Shown here: in pieces, positions 48,120-56,105 of the stretch
Layout: each line of letters starts with the position of its first letter
Position numbering within the stretch: position 1 is the stretch's first letter
Assembly: GCF_000024025.1 (NCBI RefSeq)
Contig: NC_013131.1
Location: 1-64,000, forward strand
Source: Catenulispora acidiphila DSM 44928
GTDB lineage: Bacteria; Actinomycetota; Actinomycetes; Streptomycetales; Catenulisporaceae
Length of the DNA: 64,000 bases
Reading direction: 5' to 3'
Translations under genes and position numbers: made by a program
Notes under the pieces: generated by a model
Told to the model about the DNA's origin: nothing
Seen by the model: the letters and a program-made list of their open reading frames with translations, nothing else
The model's database searches: none

Positions 48120-49157
48120 ATGATAGCCGTCGCGCTGGCCCTGATCGGTCTGGTGGTCATGATCGCCACCGGAGTGGCCGCCTCCAGCACCACCGGCGAC
48201 CACCTGACCTTCCTCGGCGTAGGAGTCCAGACAACCACCGCCCAGGTCTTCCTCACCGGCGCCATATTCGGCTGGGTCTTCGTCATAGCCCTCTGGCTCC
48301 TCCGCCTAGGCATCCACAAGTCAGGGGAGCGCTGCGCCCAACTGGCAGCACGACGCAGCCGACGAGCCAGCCAGTGGCTCGGATTCGGCGACAGCGAGAC
48401 GAACACCGACGAGTGGAGCGGCTGGGACGACTGGGGCGCGGTGCGGCGAAGGGCGGGGACGGGAAGCGACGGCAGGGGTGGTCAGGCGAGCAGCGATCCC
48501 GCTGGCGCGCTTGCCGAAGGGATAAGCCTCGGCGTAAGTGCTCCGCTCGATCCCAACGAGGCTTGGCCCGACGAGACCATGGGTGAGACCGGTGCGGCCG
48601 ACCAGGTTCGCGGCACGCGGCGCGGTAGCCTGTGGCTTCGCGCGGCTGCTCCGCTCGACCTCGACGGTGCGCTCTCCGACGGGATCATGGGTCCGGCTGG
48701 TCATGGCTGCGGTTCGCAGGCTGCCTCCAGTGGCTTCACCAAGGCGAGTCCGTTCGATCCCGGCGATGCGCTCTCCAACGGGATCGCTCAAGGCTGCGGC
48801 TCGCAGACCCATGGCGGCTTCGGCGAGGCGGGTGCCCTCAGCCCTGAGGGCGTTCTGCCCGGCGGTGGTTTCTCCGGTGGGGTCGTCGGCGGGGCCGGCG
48901 CGGCTGGTTACGGTCGCGGCGCCCCATGGCGTGTTGATGGCGGTGGTGACCAGGCAGGTTGGGCCGTTGCAGGTGCAGTGGAGCAGGCGGGTGTGGTGGG
49001 CGGTGGTTACTCGGCGGGCCCAGTCGCAGGGGATTTGGCCGGGGGTGGCGTGGGTGGCGGCGCTGAGGGCGGCGAGGTCGGCGGCGGATCCGGCTCGGTG
49101 GCGGGCGAGGATCGCGGTGCCGAGGGCGAGGATCGCGCCGGTGAGGGTTGTCAGTAG
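48120..49157 (+). CDS. Two-helix membrane protein with long low-complexity C-terminal frame
   Basis: The first 100 residues look genuine: two membrane helices (IAVALALIGLVVMIATGVAA and TTTAQVFLTGAIFGWVFVIA) followed by a basic segment. Beyond codon 100 the frame stays open for 245 more codons through Gly/Ala-rich, repetitive sequence that is antisense to a TadE-like gene (48321-49223). Either the protein really has this extension or the true stop was lost. Third-position GC in the overlap is modest in both strands' frames, so neither is clearly coding there. The function is unknown. Confidence 0.5.
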   Translation: MIAVALALIGLVVMIATGVAASSTTGDHLTFLGVGVQTTTAQVFLTGAIFGWVFVIALWLLRLGIHKSGERCAQLAARRSRRASQWLGFGDSETNTDEWSGWDDWGAVRRRAGTGSDGRGGQASSDPAGALAEGISLGVSAPLDPNEAWPDETMGETGAADQVRGTRRGSLWLRAAAPLDLDGALSDGIMGPAGHGCGSQAASSGFTKASPFDPGDALSNGIAQGCGSQTHGGFGEAGALSPEGVLPGGGFSGGVVGGAGAAGYGRGAPWRVDGGGDQAGWAVAGAVEQAGVVGGGYSAGPVAGDLAGGGVGGGAEGGEVGGGSGSVAGEDRGAEGEDRAGEGCQ

Positions 49158-49223
49158 GCCGGTCAGGAGTGCGGCGTAGATCGTGGCTGAGCCGCGGTCA
49201 CGGGCGGGGTTCGGCGGCGGCAT
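48321..49223 (-). CDS. TadE-like (Rv3654c-type) secretion/pilus protein with repeat extension
   Basis: The N-terminal 115 residues match the short TadE-like proteins at the end of actinobacterial Tad operons: RDRGSATIYAALLTGLLTTL, a helix, then AILARHRAGSAADLAALSAA. Family members usually stop at about 120-140 residues. Here the frame continues to 300 with degenerate repeats (PVGERIAGIERTRLGEA and similar), antisense to the plus-strand frame. ATG 49223 has AAGGAGG 10-11 nt upstream. It overlaps the preceding TadE stop region by 26 nt and is the last gene of the Tad operon. Confidence 0.65.
   Translation of the reverse strand: MPPPNPARDRGSATIYAALLTGLLTTLTGAILALGTAILARHRAGSAADLAALSAATHATPGQIPCDWARRVTTAHHTRLLHCTCNGPTCLVTTAINTPWGAATVTSRAGPADDPTGETTAGQNALRAEGTRLAEAAMGLRAAALSDPVGERIAGIERTRLGEATGGSLRTAAMTSRTHDPVGERTVEVERSSRAKPQATAPRAANLVGRTGLTHGLVGPSLVGIERSTYAEAYPFGKRASGIAARLTTPAVASRPRPSPHRAPVVPAAPLVGVRLAVAESEPLAGSSAASCCQLGAALP
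48491..48870. repeat. Degenerate repeats in the antisense overlap
   Basis: About five diverged copies of a unit containing CGATCCC, then GATGCGCTCTCCAACGGGATC, start near 48493, 48549, 48657, 48756 and 48844. Spacings are irregular (about 55 to 108 nt). Most spacings keep the reading frame of both overlapping frames. Confidence 0.6.
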
Positions 49224-49590
49224 GGGGTTCCTCACCTCCTTCCAGGGTTGCTTCGTCGGCTTCGTAGGCCTCGGCGTGCACGGTGAACGCCCGCAGTAGC
49301 GGCATGGCGGCTACCGGGGCGGCGACCGAGACGTGGATCAGGCCGTTCTCAGTAGTGATGTGGATCGAGGAGCCCGGTGCTGCTTGGGTTACGGCGCCTT
49401 GGATCTGTGCCGCGGGTTCGCCGCGTGCGGCGGCTCGGGCGCCGAGGCGTGCGGCGTCGACGCAGCGGATCTGTGTTGCCAGGCCGGTCAGGATCCCGGC
49501 GAGCGCCACGGTGAACAGGACCAGGCTCGGGATGGCCAGCGCCGCCTCGACCGTGGCGTAGCCGGCGTCCCGGGGTCTTCGGCGCCGCAT
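49198..49590 (-). CDS. TadE family pilus assembly protein
   Basis: The 130-residue pseudopilin-like protein begins RRRRPRDAGYATVEAALAIP, the prepilin-like motif with Glu in the helix, followed by one membrane helix (SLVLFTVALAGILTGLATQI) and CVDAARLGARAAARGE. TadE proteins are minor pilins of the Tad system. The ATG overlaps the stop of the upstream DUF4244 gene (TGATG). Confidence 0.85.
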   Translation of the reverse strand: MRRRRPRDAGYATVEAALAIPSLVLFTVALAGILTGLATQIRCVDAARLGARAAARGEPAAQIQGAVTQAAPGSSIHITTENGLIHVSVAAPVAAMPLLRAFTVHAEAYEADEATLEGGEEPHAAAEPRP

Positions 49591-49766
49591 CAGAAGGCCG
49601 TGTTCAGGGCTTTGCGCAGGACTCCGGAGAGGGCTTCCTGCACCATCGGGCTCGTGATCACCTTGTAGAGGATCACTGCGAAGGCGCAGGCGGCGAGGGT
49701 CCCGAGCGTGTACTCCACGGTCGACATGCCGTCGTCGCGGCGCAGTCTTCTTCTGGCGCGTTCCAT
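49590..49766 (-). CDS. DUF4244 small pilin-like protein
   Basis: The 58-residue protein reads MERARRRLRRDDGMSTVEYT, followed by a hydrophobic helix (LAACAFAVILYKVI) and an amphipathic end (EALSGVLRKALNTAF). GMSTVEY is the prepilin peptidase-type motif of Flp pilins, with Glu at +5, so this is the probable major pilin subunit. AAGGAAG precedes the start. The stop overlaps the tadE-type start. Confidence 0.87.
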   Translation of the reverse strand: MERARRRLRRDDGMSTVEYTLGTLAACAFAVILYKVITSPMVQEALSGVLRKALNTAF

Positions 49767-49781
49767 GGTTCTTCCTTCCGG

Positions 49782-50486
49782 TCAGAGCAGGTGGTGGGCC
49801 AGGCCCAGGACGATCGGCGTGACCCCGATCAGCACGAAGGCGGGCAGGAAGCAGCCGGCCAGCGGTGCCACGCCGCGGACCCCGGCACGGCGCGCGGCGG
49901 CGGTGCTCGCGGCATGCCGCTCCTTGCGCAGATCCGTTGCGCAGGCACGGATCGAGGCGACCGGCGGGGCACCGGACAGTCCGGCGCGGCCGATGGCTTC
50001 GGCGACCGGGCGCAGGCCGGGTTCGGCGGCGACCACGCGCCAGGTGGTGATCGGGTTGCCGCCAAGTCGCAGCAGGTGCGCGACCTCCTGGAAGCGGTCT
50101 GCCATCTCGGCTGCGGCCCGTTCGCCGAGCGTGCCCAGCCGCCCCGGCGGTCGCAGGCAGTACGCCACCACTTCGGCGGCGCGCAGTGGATCGGCGCCGG
50201 AAGCCAGACACGCGGCGAGCAGATCCGCGGCGACGGGGGATATGCGCGCCGTCGCCTCGCTGTGCTGCCTCTGGTGGCGGGCCGTGCTCCAGGGATTGTT
50301 TCTCAAACGTTTGAGAAACGCCGACCACGGTCGCGAGCGTGTGTGGTCTGCAGTCGTGTTTCGCGTTGCCAGAAAAGCCAATCGGCGTGCGGGGTGTCCC
50401 TGCTGCCGGGGCGGCCAGCACAGCACCGACAAGCCCGCGGACACTCCAGCCACGACTCCGGTGAACGCGACACCGAGGACGCTCAT
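49782..50486 (-). CDS. tadC: TadC-like type II secretion F-domain protein
   Basis: The 234-residue inner-membrane platform protein has an N-terminal helix (VAFTGVVAGVSAGLSVL), a cytoplasmic helical T2SSF domain (ISPVAADLLAACLASGADPL, ATDLRKERHAASTAAARRAG) and a C-terminal helix pair. It works with TadB and the TadA ATPase. ATG 50486 overlaps the tadB stop (ATGA). Confidence 0.82.
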   Translation of the reverse strand: MSVLGVAFTGVVAGVSAGLSVLCWPPRQQGHPARRLAFLATRNTTADHTRSRPWSAFLKRLRNNPWSTARHQRQHSEATARISPVAADLLAACLASGADPLRAAEVVAYCLRPPGRLGTLGERAAAEMADRFQEVAHLLRLGGNPITTWRVVAAEPGLRPVAEAIGRAGLSGAPPVASIRACATDLRKERHAASTAAARRAGVRGVAPLAGCFLPAFVLIGVTPIVLGLAHHLL

Positions 50487-51295
50487 GACAGCGCCTCCGC
50501 CGACCGCGCGATCCGATCCATCCACATCACGCCGCCGAGCACGAACGCGATTCCCAGCACCAGACATGTCTCGCCGACGCCGGTGTGCAGCAGCATCGGA
50601 ATCGGCGAGAGTCCCATGCCGGAACCGATGATCAACCCCACCACCGGCAGCATCGCCAGCAACCGCGCCGAGGTACGGATCCCGGCGAGCTCGGCGTCCA
50701 ACTCCCGGCGCTGGGCCCGCTCGGCCCGCAGTCCGTCGGACAGTTCCCCGATCGCCGCGGTCATCCCCGCGCCGCCCTCAGCGACCTGCCAACACGCAGC
50801 CAGCGCGGCGAGCGCTTCACGGCCAGGCGTCCCGGCAGCCGTACGCAGCACGGTCACCACGTCGTCCCCGGTACCGAGCGGTCCGACCAAGTGCACCGCC
50901 AGATCCGGGCACGCGCCGACGGCAGCGTCGCGCAAAGCCTCGCGCGCCTCCCGTCCGGCATGCAGCTCCGAACAGATGGTGACGCAGAGCTCGATGATCT
51001 CGGTCTGCCTGCGCTCGACAGCCAATCGCGCGGTATGCGCCGTCCAAGCCCGATACGCCCGCCACGCGCCGAACGGCACCAGAAAGGCCAGCACCATCGA
51101 CCGGGCCAACAGAGCACTCAGCACGCCCAACGCGATCGCCGACAACACCGTCGGCCACGCGCCAGCCATCCGCAGCCGCCATTTCGGGCCGCGAGGAGCG
51201 CCGAGCACCGCGGTCTCCAGGCGTCGGCGCGCGCCCGGACCAGGGAAGGCCAGCACTGCCGAAGCGGCCAGCAGCCCGGCCAATGCGGAGTTCAT
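50483..51295 (-). CDS. tadB: TadB-like type II secretion F-domain protein
   Basis: The 270-residue platform protein has N-terminal helices, the T2SSF core (LCVTICSELHAGREAREALR, VAEGGAGMTAAIGELSDGLR, QRRELDAELAGIRTSARLLA) and two C-terminal helices. The start overlaps the stop of the ATPase gene (ATGA). A longer in-frame extension upstream lies inside tadA and is not used. Confidence 0.82.
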   Translation of the reverse strand: MNSALAGLLAASAVLAFPGPGARRRLETAVLGAPRGPKWRLRMAGAWPTVLSAIALGVLSALLARSMVLAFLVPFGAWRAYRAWTAHTARLAVERRQTEIIELCVTICSELHAGREAREALRDAAVGACPDLAVHLVGPLGTGDDVVTVLRTAAGTPGREALAALAACWQVAEGGAGMTAAIGELSDGLRAERAQRRELDAELAGIRTSARLLAMLPVVGLIIGSGMGLSPIPMLLHTGVGETCLVLGIAFVLGGVMWMDRIARSAEALS

Positions 51296-52770
51296 CGGTG
51301 GCCTCCTCGACGCGTTGGTGAAGGGCCGTAGTCCGCGACGAAGGGCTCGTCGACGTGACTGTCGCCACCGTTTGCCGCGTTCTTGAGGACCGGCAGCAGA
51401 CGATCGGCGACGGCCAGCGCTTCCTCCCAACCAGCCAACTTCTCCAGATCGTCGACGGGAAGCCGAGGCGGCGGCGGCTTCGCTTTCGGGGCTTCGTCGG
51501 TGCTCTCCCGGACCTCGAAGCCCAACAGGAAGCTGAGACGGTCCGAACCGGGACCATAGGTCGCCTTGCCCGTGTCATCGAAGTCCACGGCGGGCAGGAC
51601 CTCGGTCTCCCCGAACCCGCGGTCGATGACGCCGATCGAGGCGAGCCGCCGTTTCCCCTTATCTCGCACCAGATGGACGACCACCTGCACCGCGGAGTTC
51701 AGCTGTGCATGCAGCGCGCTGCGCTCCATCCCGGCCGGGGCGGCGAGGGCTTCGACGCGGGCCACGACGTCCTCGACCCCGTTGGCGTGCATCGTCGCCG
51801 CGCATCCGTCGTGCCCGGTGTTCATAGCTGCCAGGAGTTCCAACACCTCGGGCCCGCGCACCTCGCCGACCACCACCCGGTCCGGCCGCATCCGCAGCGC
51901 CTGCCGTACCAGCGTCCGCAGGTTCACCGCGCCGCGGTTCTCCTGATTGGCGATCCGGCATTGCAGCCGCGCCACATGGGGATGGTCGACGACCACCTCG
52001 GTGCATTCCTCGGTGATGACGATCCGCTCGTCGCCCGGCACCAGACCGAGCAGCGCGCCGAGCAGCGTCGTCTTGCCGCTGCCGGTCCCGCCGGTGACCA
52101 GATAGGACACCTTCTCTGAGGCGACGGCTCGCAGCAGGCGCGCGCCGTGCTCGGTGGTCAGTCCGCCGGCGGTGAGCTGGTCCACGGTGAACGCCCGCCG
52201 TGGTGGGACGCGCAGGGAGATCAGCGTTCCCCGCGCGGCGATCGGAGGCAGCACCGCGTGCAGCCGCGCGCCGTCGGGCAGGATCCCGTCGACGCACGGC
52301 GCCGCGTCGTCGAGCCGGCGTCCGGCGTGGGCGGCCAGCCGCTGCGCGAGCCGCCGCACCGCCGCCTCGTCCGGAAAGCGCACGTCGGCGCGGCTCAACG
52401 TCCCGGCGCGTTCGATCCACACCGAGTCCGGCGCGTTGACCAGGACGTCGGTGACCTCCGGATCGGCCAGATAGCGGTCCAGCACGCCGGCGCCGGTGAG
52501 TTCGGAGCGGACCTGGTACGCCGCAGCGCGCAGATCGCGGCCGTCGAGCATGCAGCCCTCGGCCCGCAGCGCGGCGAGGATCGCCTGCATGTCGACCCGG
52601 ACCGGCGGGGTCGCCAGCCGGGTCCGGACCCGATCCACGAGTGCTGCGTTGAGCCGCAGCCGCTCCGCTCCCGGCAGCGGGACCGGAGACAGCGGGGAGG
52701 GCGACGACATCGGGGAGGGCGACGACATGGGAGAGGGCATGGACATCGGCGACGACGAGAGCGCGTTCAT
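51292..52770 (-). CDS. tadA: TadA/CpaF-type secretion ATPase
   Basis: The 492-residue ATPase drives pilus assembly. It has Walker A VTGGTGSGKTTLLGALLG, the Asp box IVITEECTEV, Walker B RVVVGEVRGPEVLELLAAM and the His box GHDGCAATMHANG. The N-terminal 30 residues are a PMSSPS repeat coded by an 18-bp tandem repeat. About 100 residues follow the ATPase core, more than usual, and are Lys/Pro-rich. Its start overlaps the ssd stop (ATGA). Confidence 0.93.
   Translation of the reverse strand: MNALSSSPMSMPSPMSSPSPMSSPSPLSPVPLPGAERLRLNAALVDRVRTRLATPPVRVDMQAILAALRAEGCMLDGRDLRAAAYQVRSELTGAGVLDRYLADPEVTDVLVNAPDSVWIERAGTLSRADVRFPDEAAVRRLAQRLAAHAGRRLDDAAPCVDGILPDGARLHAVLPPIAARGTLISLRVPPRRAFTVDQLTAGGLTTEHGARLLRAVASEKVSYLVTGGTGSGKTTLLGALLGLVPGDERIVITEECTEVVVDHPHVARLQCRIANQENRGAVNLRTLVRQALRMRPDRVVVGEVRGPEVLELLAAMNTGHDGCAATMHANGVEDVVARVEALAAPAGMERSALHAQLNSAVQVVVHLVRDKGKRRLASIGVIDRGFGETEVLPAVDFDDTGKATYGPGSDRLSFLLGFEVRESTDEAPKAKPPPPRLPVDDLEKLAGWEEALAVADRLLPVLKNAANGGDSHVDEPFVADYGPSPTRRGGHR
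52693..52746 (-). repeat. 18-bp tandem repeats in the tadA 5' end
   Basis: Units 52693-52710 and 52711-52728 are identical, and 52729-52746 is a diverged third copy. They encode a six-residue Met-Ser-Ser-Pro-Ser-Pro repeat. Copy number may vary between strains. Confidence 0.88.
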
Positions 52771-54476
52771 GCTGCCGCCCGGGACTCGGAGCGCCGTCCC
52801 GACGCCACGCCGAACAGGTCGTCCAGGAAGGTCCGGCAGAACGCGGACACCGTGCCCCGGGCGCTGGATCCCGGCGGTTCGCCGTGCTCGGCGGCGGCCG
52901 AGAGCCGGCGGTCGGCGCCGATCACCCCGGCCAGCGGCAGCCCGCCCATGACATCCGTTATGTCGAGCGGTTCCAGCCCGCCGGGCGCCGGCAGCCGCAC
53001 CACGACCCGCAGGTCCGGCGAGACCAGCCGGACCGCCGCGGCCAGCTGCGAGGCCGCCGCTGAGGCCCGGACCTCGGCCGGGACCAGCATGAGCGTCACG
53101 TTCGCCAACGCCAGCGCCTCGGTCGCCGCCTCGTCGAGGGACCGCGGCAGGTCCACCACGACCAGATCGCCGGCCTGGGCCAAGGCGGTGAGCACGGCGC
53201 GCACCGGCTCGGCGGCGACCGCCGGCAGCGGTAGGTCGGCGCGGGTGTGCGGGTAGGTGAGAATCGGCAGACCGTGCTGCGGCCGGGCTGTCGCCCGCGC
53301 CGCGTCGGCGACCCGGTCGCGATCCCGGGAGCCGTCGTCGACTTCCGTCGATACCTCTGAATCAGAGTTTTCCAGCGCGATCAGGCGGGTCCGGGAAAGT
53401 GATTCCGCTGATGAGCCGTCAGCATTGAACCGGCCTCCGCCGGTCCGCGGTCCGACGGTTTCCTGCCGTCGCGACGAACCGCCGCCAGACCACAGATCCT
53501 CGGCGATGTCCGGAGATCCCGCGCCGTACAAGGGATTCGCGGATCCGGCGGCAATGTCGCCGCCGGAGGGTGCGGAGTCCTGGGGGAGCCACGGGTCCGC
53601 CTTTCCCGGATCGGCCGGCGCGCCGCTGTCGTACCAGGGGTCCTCAGCGACCGTGGGCCGGGCGCCGAGCCAACCGGGTCCGTCGTCCTCGCCGGGCCGG
53701 GCCCGTGGCCAGGCCAGGACCGGGAGCCGGTCCGCACCCTCTTCGGCCAGGCCGAGGCCGGCGGCCAGGCCGTGCCGGGAGTGCGCGGCGTAAGTCGGCA
53801 GCGCGTCCCGCAGCGAGCGGCCGGACAGCCGCCCGTCGCGCCACTGCGCCAGCTCCGACCAGCGCGGTCCCGGCTCGGTCTCCAACCCGAAGAGCAGGTC
53901 GATGCCGCCGCCGGCGGGGTCCAGATCCACCAGGGTGCTGCGCAGGCCGCGGCGCACCCCGGCCAGGGCCAGCGCGGCGGCCAGGGTCGAGCCGCCGGCG
54001 CCGCCGCGCCCGGACAGGACCGCGACCACCGCTCCGGGCTCCTCGCGCGGGCTGTCGGCCTCGGCGAGCATGCCGGCCAGCCAGCGTTCGCAGTCGGGCA
54101 GGATCAGCACGTGCGCGGCGCCCACGGCGCTCCCGCGCTGCCAGACCGAGGCGTCGTCCAGGTCGCGGCCGATCAGCGCCACGTCGGGCCGGTGCGGCAG
54201 TCCGGCGCGCGCCACCTCGCCGGTCTGGTCCACGCCGATCAGCACCAGCGGCGCGGCCGACCAGCGATGGCGCGCGGCGCTGGGACCGGGCACGATCTCG
54301 ATCCGCACCCCGGCCTCGGCGGCGACCCGCAGCAGCGCGTCGGCCAGCGCCGGATCGGCGGTCACGGCCAGCGGGGCGGCGGCCGGCGCCGGTCCGCGGC
54401 CCGGCGGCGGAGCGGGGTCCGGCCTGCGGGGGCGGCCCGGCCGACCGGGGACGGGATGCTGCGTGAGGTCTCGCAT
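52767..54476 (-). CDS. ssd: TadZ/CpaE-like septum-site determining protein Ssd
   Basis: The 569-residue MinD/ParA-like protein has an N-terminal receiver-like domain (about 35-145) and a P-loop domain from residue 150. The deviant Walker A is SGRGGAGGSTLAAALA, in which both lysines of the ParA/MinD motif are replaced. Residues about 256-402 are an acidic, Ser/Asp-rich insertion not expected in the family, and the motif LPVLAWPRAR before it resembles LPILTYPHTR after it. Homologues are Ssd (Rv3660c) and TadZ, which position Tad machinery or affect septation. The ATG at 54476 was chosen; a longer frame upstream lacks support. Confidence 0.85.
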   Translation of the reverse strand: MRDLTQHPVPGRPGRPRRPDPAPPPGRGPAPAAAPLAVTADPALADALLRVAAEAGVRIEIVPGPSAARHRWSAAPLVLIGVDQTGEVARAGLPHRPDVALIGRDLDDASVWQRGSAVGAAHVLILPDCERWLAGMLAEADSPREEPGAVVAVLSGRGGAGGSTLAAALALAGVRRGLRSTLVDLDPAGGGIDLLFGLETEPGPRWSELAQWRDGRLSGRSLRDALPTYAAHSRHGLAAGLGLAEEGADRLPVLAWPRARPGEDDGPGWLGARPTVAEDPWYDSGAPADPGKADPWLPQDSAPSGGDIAAGSANPLYGAGSPDIAEDLWSGGGSSRRQETVGPRTGGGRFNADGSSAESLSRTRLIALENSDSEVSTEVDDGSRDRDRVADAARATARPQHGLPILTYPHTRADLPLPAVAAEPVRAVLTALAQAGDLVVVDLPRSLDEAATEALALANVTLMLVPAEVRASAAASQLAAAVRLVSPDLRVVVRLPAPGGLEPLDITDVMGGLPLAGVIGADRRLSAAAEHGEPPGSSARGTVSAFCRTFLDDLFGVASGRRSESRAAA

Positions 54477-54573
54477 GGCGGCTCCCTGGGATCGGGGCCC
54501 GCCTTCGGTCGGCGGGGCACGGACCCACGGTCGCCGAGGAATCGCAGAGTGCGCCAGGAGGAGTGGAAGCACT

Positions 54574-54610
54574 TGTGGATAAACCGGGGTTGGGGATAAC
54601 GGCTATCCCC
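54574..54610. promoter_or_regulatory. DnaA boxes and dyad upstream of the Tad operon
   Basis: A perfect minus-strand DnaA box (TGTGGATAA) is at 54574-54582 and a one-mismatch box (TGGGGATAA) at 54591-54599. GGGGATA-N5-TATCCCC (54592-54610) forms a perfect dyad. This lies about 100 nt upstream of the ssd start. Confidence 0.6.
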
Positions 54611-54652
54611 CGTTTGGCCGAGTGGCTACGCGGTTATTGGATGCGGCGTCTT

Positions 54653-54668
54653 AGTTCGTGCGCGAACT
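54653..54668. promoter_or_regulatory. Palindromic operator candidate AGTTCG-TGCG-CGAACT
   Basis: A 16-nt palindrome with a single mismatched central pair. It lies in the divergent region between ssd and the HAD gene. No regulator can be assigned. Confidence 0.5.
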
Positions 54669-55175
54669 TATAGATTTCTCAGGCAGCGAAAAACCAGACC
54701 ACGAAATATCCGAACGTCGGTTGTCGGAACTGTGCCGCGGCGCGGGTGGTTCTGTGAGGGAACTGTGAGAGAACCGCGCCCGAAACGGCGGCGGAGGTGC
54801 GCGGGGAGCGGCTGCTCGGCGGTGCGGCGAACCGGCAGTCCTCACGATCCGGGGGCGCGCTGACCGGACCGCCCGGAGGCGGGCGGGGCGCCGAAGTGGG
54901 AAAAGTGAAGACCCCCGCCGGGGGGGAGAGCGGGGGTCTTCTCCACGACCAGGCTCGGGGGGGAGGAGCCGGGCCGTGGTAGCACGGTCGCGAACGATCC
55001 GTGACTTCCATGGTGTACCCGAGGCTCGCAGAATGCAAACCCTGCCCTCATCCATTACGCCGAATGACTGAAGAGGTGCCCTGGACCGGGCGCAACTGCG
55101 CTTCAAAGCCGTCACTGAGGGCGCAACTCAAGCGGTCCCGGCGTAGGACCTACCAACGACGCTATCCTCGATTGT
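54669..55175. other. Rest of the ssd-HAD divergent region
   Basis: No gene is recognised over this stretch. It contains a strong hairpin at 54907-54941 (listed separately) and probably the HAD promoter near its right end. Open frames here are short and match nothing. Confidence 0.45.
54907..54941. terminator. Strong GC hairpin in the ssd-HAD region
   Basis: Perfect 11-bp arms GAAGACCCCCG and CGGGGGTCTTC flank a 13-nt G-rich spacer. It looks like an intrinsic terminator or an RNA element, although no gene ends here on either strand. Confidence 0.65.
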
Positions 55176-56021
55176 GTGGATGAGCATGCGGACGCACGTG
55201 CGGATGGCGCGGGCCGTCCGGCGGCCTTCTTCGACCTGGACAAGACGATCATCGCCAAGTCCTCGACCCTGGCCTTCGGCCGGTCGTTCTACAACGGCGG
55301 CCTGATCAACCGGCGCACCGTGCTGCGGACGGCGTACGCGCAGTTCGTGTACCTGGCGGGCGGTGCGGACCACGACCAGATGGAGCGGATGCGGCAGTTC
55401 CTGTCGGCCATGGCCACCGGCTGGGACGTCGAACAGGTCAAGGAGATAGTCGCCGAGACCCTGCACGACCTGATCGACCCGTTGATCTACTCCGAGGCCG
55501 CGGCGCTGATCGCCGAGCACAAGGCCGCGGGGCGCGACGTGGTGATCGTCTCCACCTCCGGCTCGGAGGTGGTCGAGCCGATCGCCGAGATGCTCGGCGC
55601 GGACCTGGCGATCGGCACGCGGATGGCGGTCGGCGAGGACGGCAAGTACAGCGGCGAGATCGAGTTCTACGCCTACGCCGAGAACAAGGCGAAGGCGATC
55701 GTGGAGCTGGCCGCCGAGCGCGGCTACGACCTGACCCGGTCCTTCGCCTACAGCGACTCGGCGACGGACGTCCCGATGCTGGAGTCCGTCGGCCACCCGT
55801 ACGCCGTCAACCCCGACCGCACCCTGCGCAAGGAGGCCACGGCCCGCGAGTGGCCGATCCTGGTCTTCGACAAGCCGGTGGCGCTGCGCTCCCGGGTCGG
55901 CGAGCTGGCCGCCAAGCCCGCGGTGTCCGGGACGGCCCTCGGGCTCGCCCTGGCCACGGCCGGGACGATCTGGTGGCTGGGGACCCGAGGGCGGCGCCGG
56001 CGCGGCTCAGGCCTCCTCTGA
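55176..56021 (+). CDS. HAD-superfamily subclass IB phosphatase (SerB-like)
   Basis: The 281-residue HAD-IB hydrolase has the nucleophile motif FFDLDKTIIAKSS, the Thr/Ser motif VIVSTSGSEVV and the acidic motif YSDSATDVPMLESVG. A C-terminal membrane helix (ALGLALATAGTIWWLG) and basic tail may anchor it. Homologues (such as Rv3661) lie divergently beside ssd in many actinobacteria. The substrate is uncertain; phosphoserine phosphatase activity is only a family-level guess. The start is GTG 55176. Confidence 0.87.
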   Translation: MDEHADARADGAGRPAAFFDLDKTIIAKSSTLAFGRSFYNGGLINRRTVLRTAYAQFVYLAGGADHDQMERMRQFLSAMATGWDVEQVKEIVAETLHDLIDPLIYSEAAALIAEHKAAGRDVVIVSTSGSEVVEPIAEMLGADLAIGTRMAVGEDGKYSGEIEFYAYAENKAKAIVELAAERGYDLTRSFAYSDSATDVPMLESVGHPYAVNPDRTLRKEATAREWPILVFDKPVALRSRVGELAAKPAVSGTALGLALATAGTIWWLGTRGRRRRGSGLL

Positions 56022-56040
56022 GCGCGTCAGACCCCTGTCA

Positions 56041-56079
56041 CAGGCTGACCCCCGCTGCCGACCGGCGGGGGTCAGCCTG
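56041..56079. terminator. Bidirectional terminator between HAD and potassium channel genes
   Basis: Perfect 15-bp arms (56041-56055 and 56065-56079) surround a 9-nt loop between two convergent stops. Confidence 0.92.
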
Positions 56080-56105
56080 ATCAGCCCGGTGCCCTAACGC
56101 CTTCC

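Noticed and set aside
48491-48870. Possible CRISPR array
   Set aside because: The repeats are degenerate, unevenly spaced and lie in open frames; no direct-repeat/spacer regularity and no cas genes.
54610-54690. tRNA-like stretch (GGCCGAGTGGCTACGCGG resembles a D arm)
   Set aside because: No matching acceptor, anticodon or T arms could be assembled around it.
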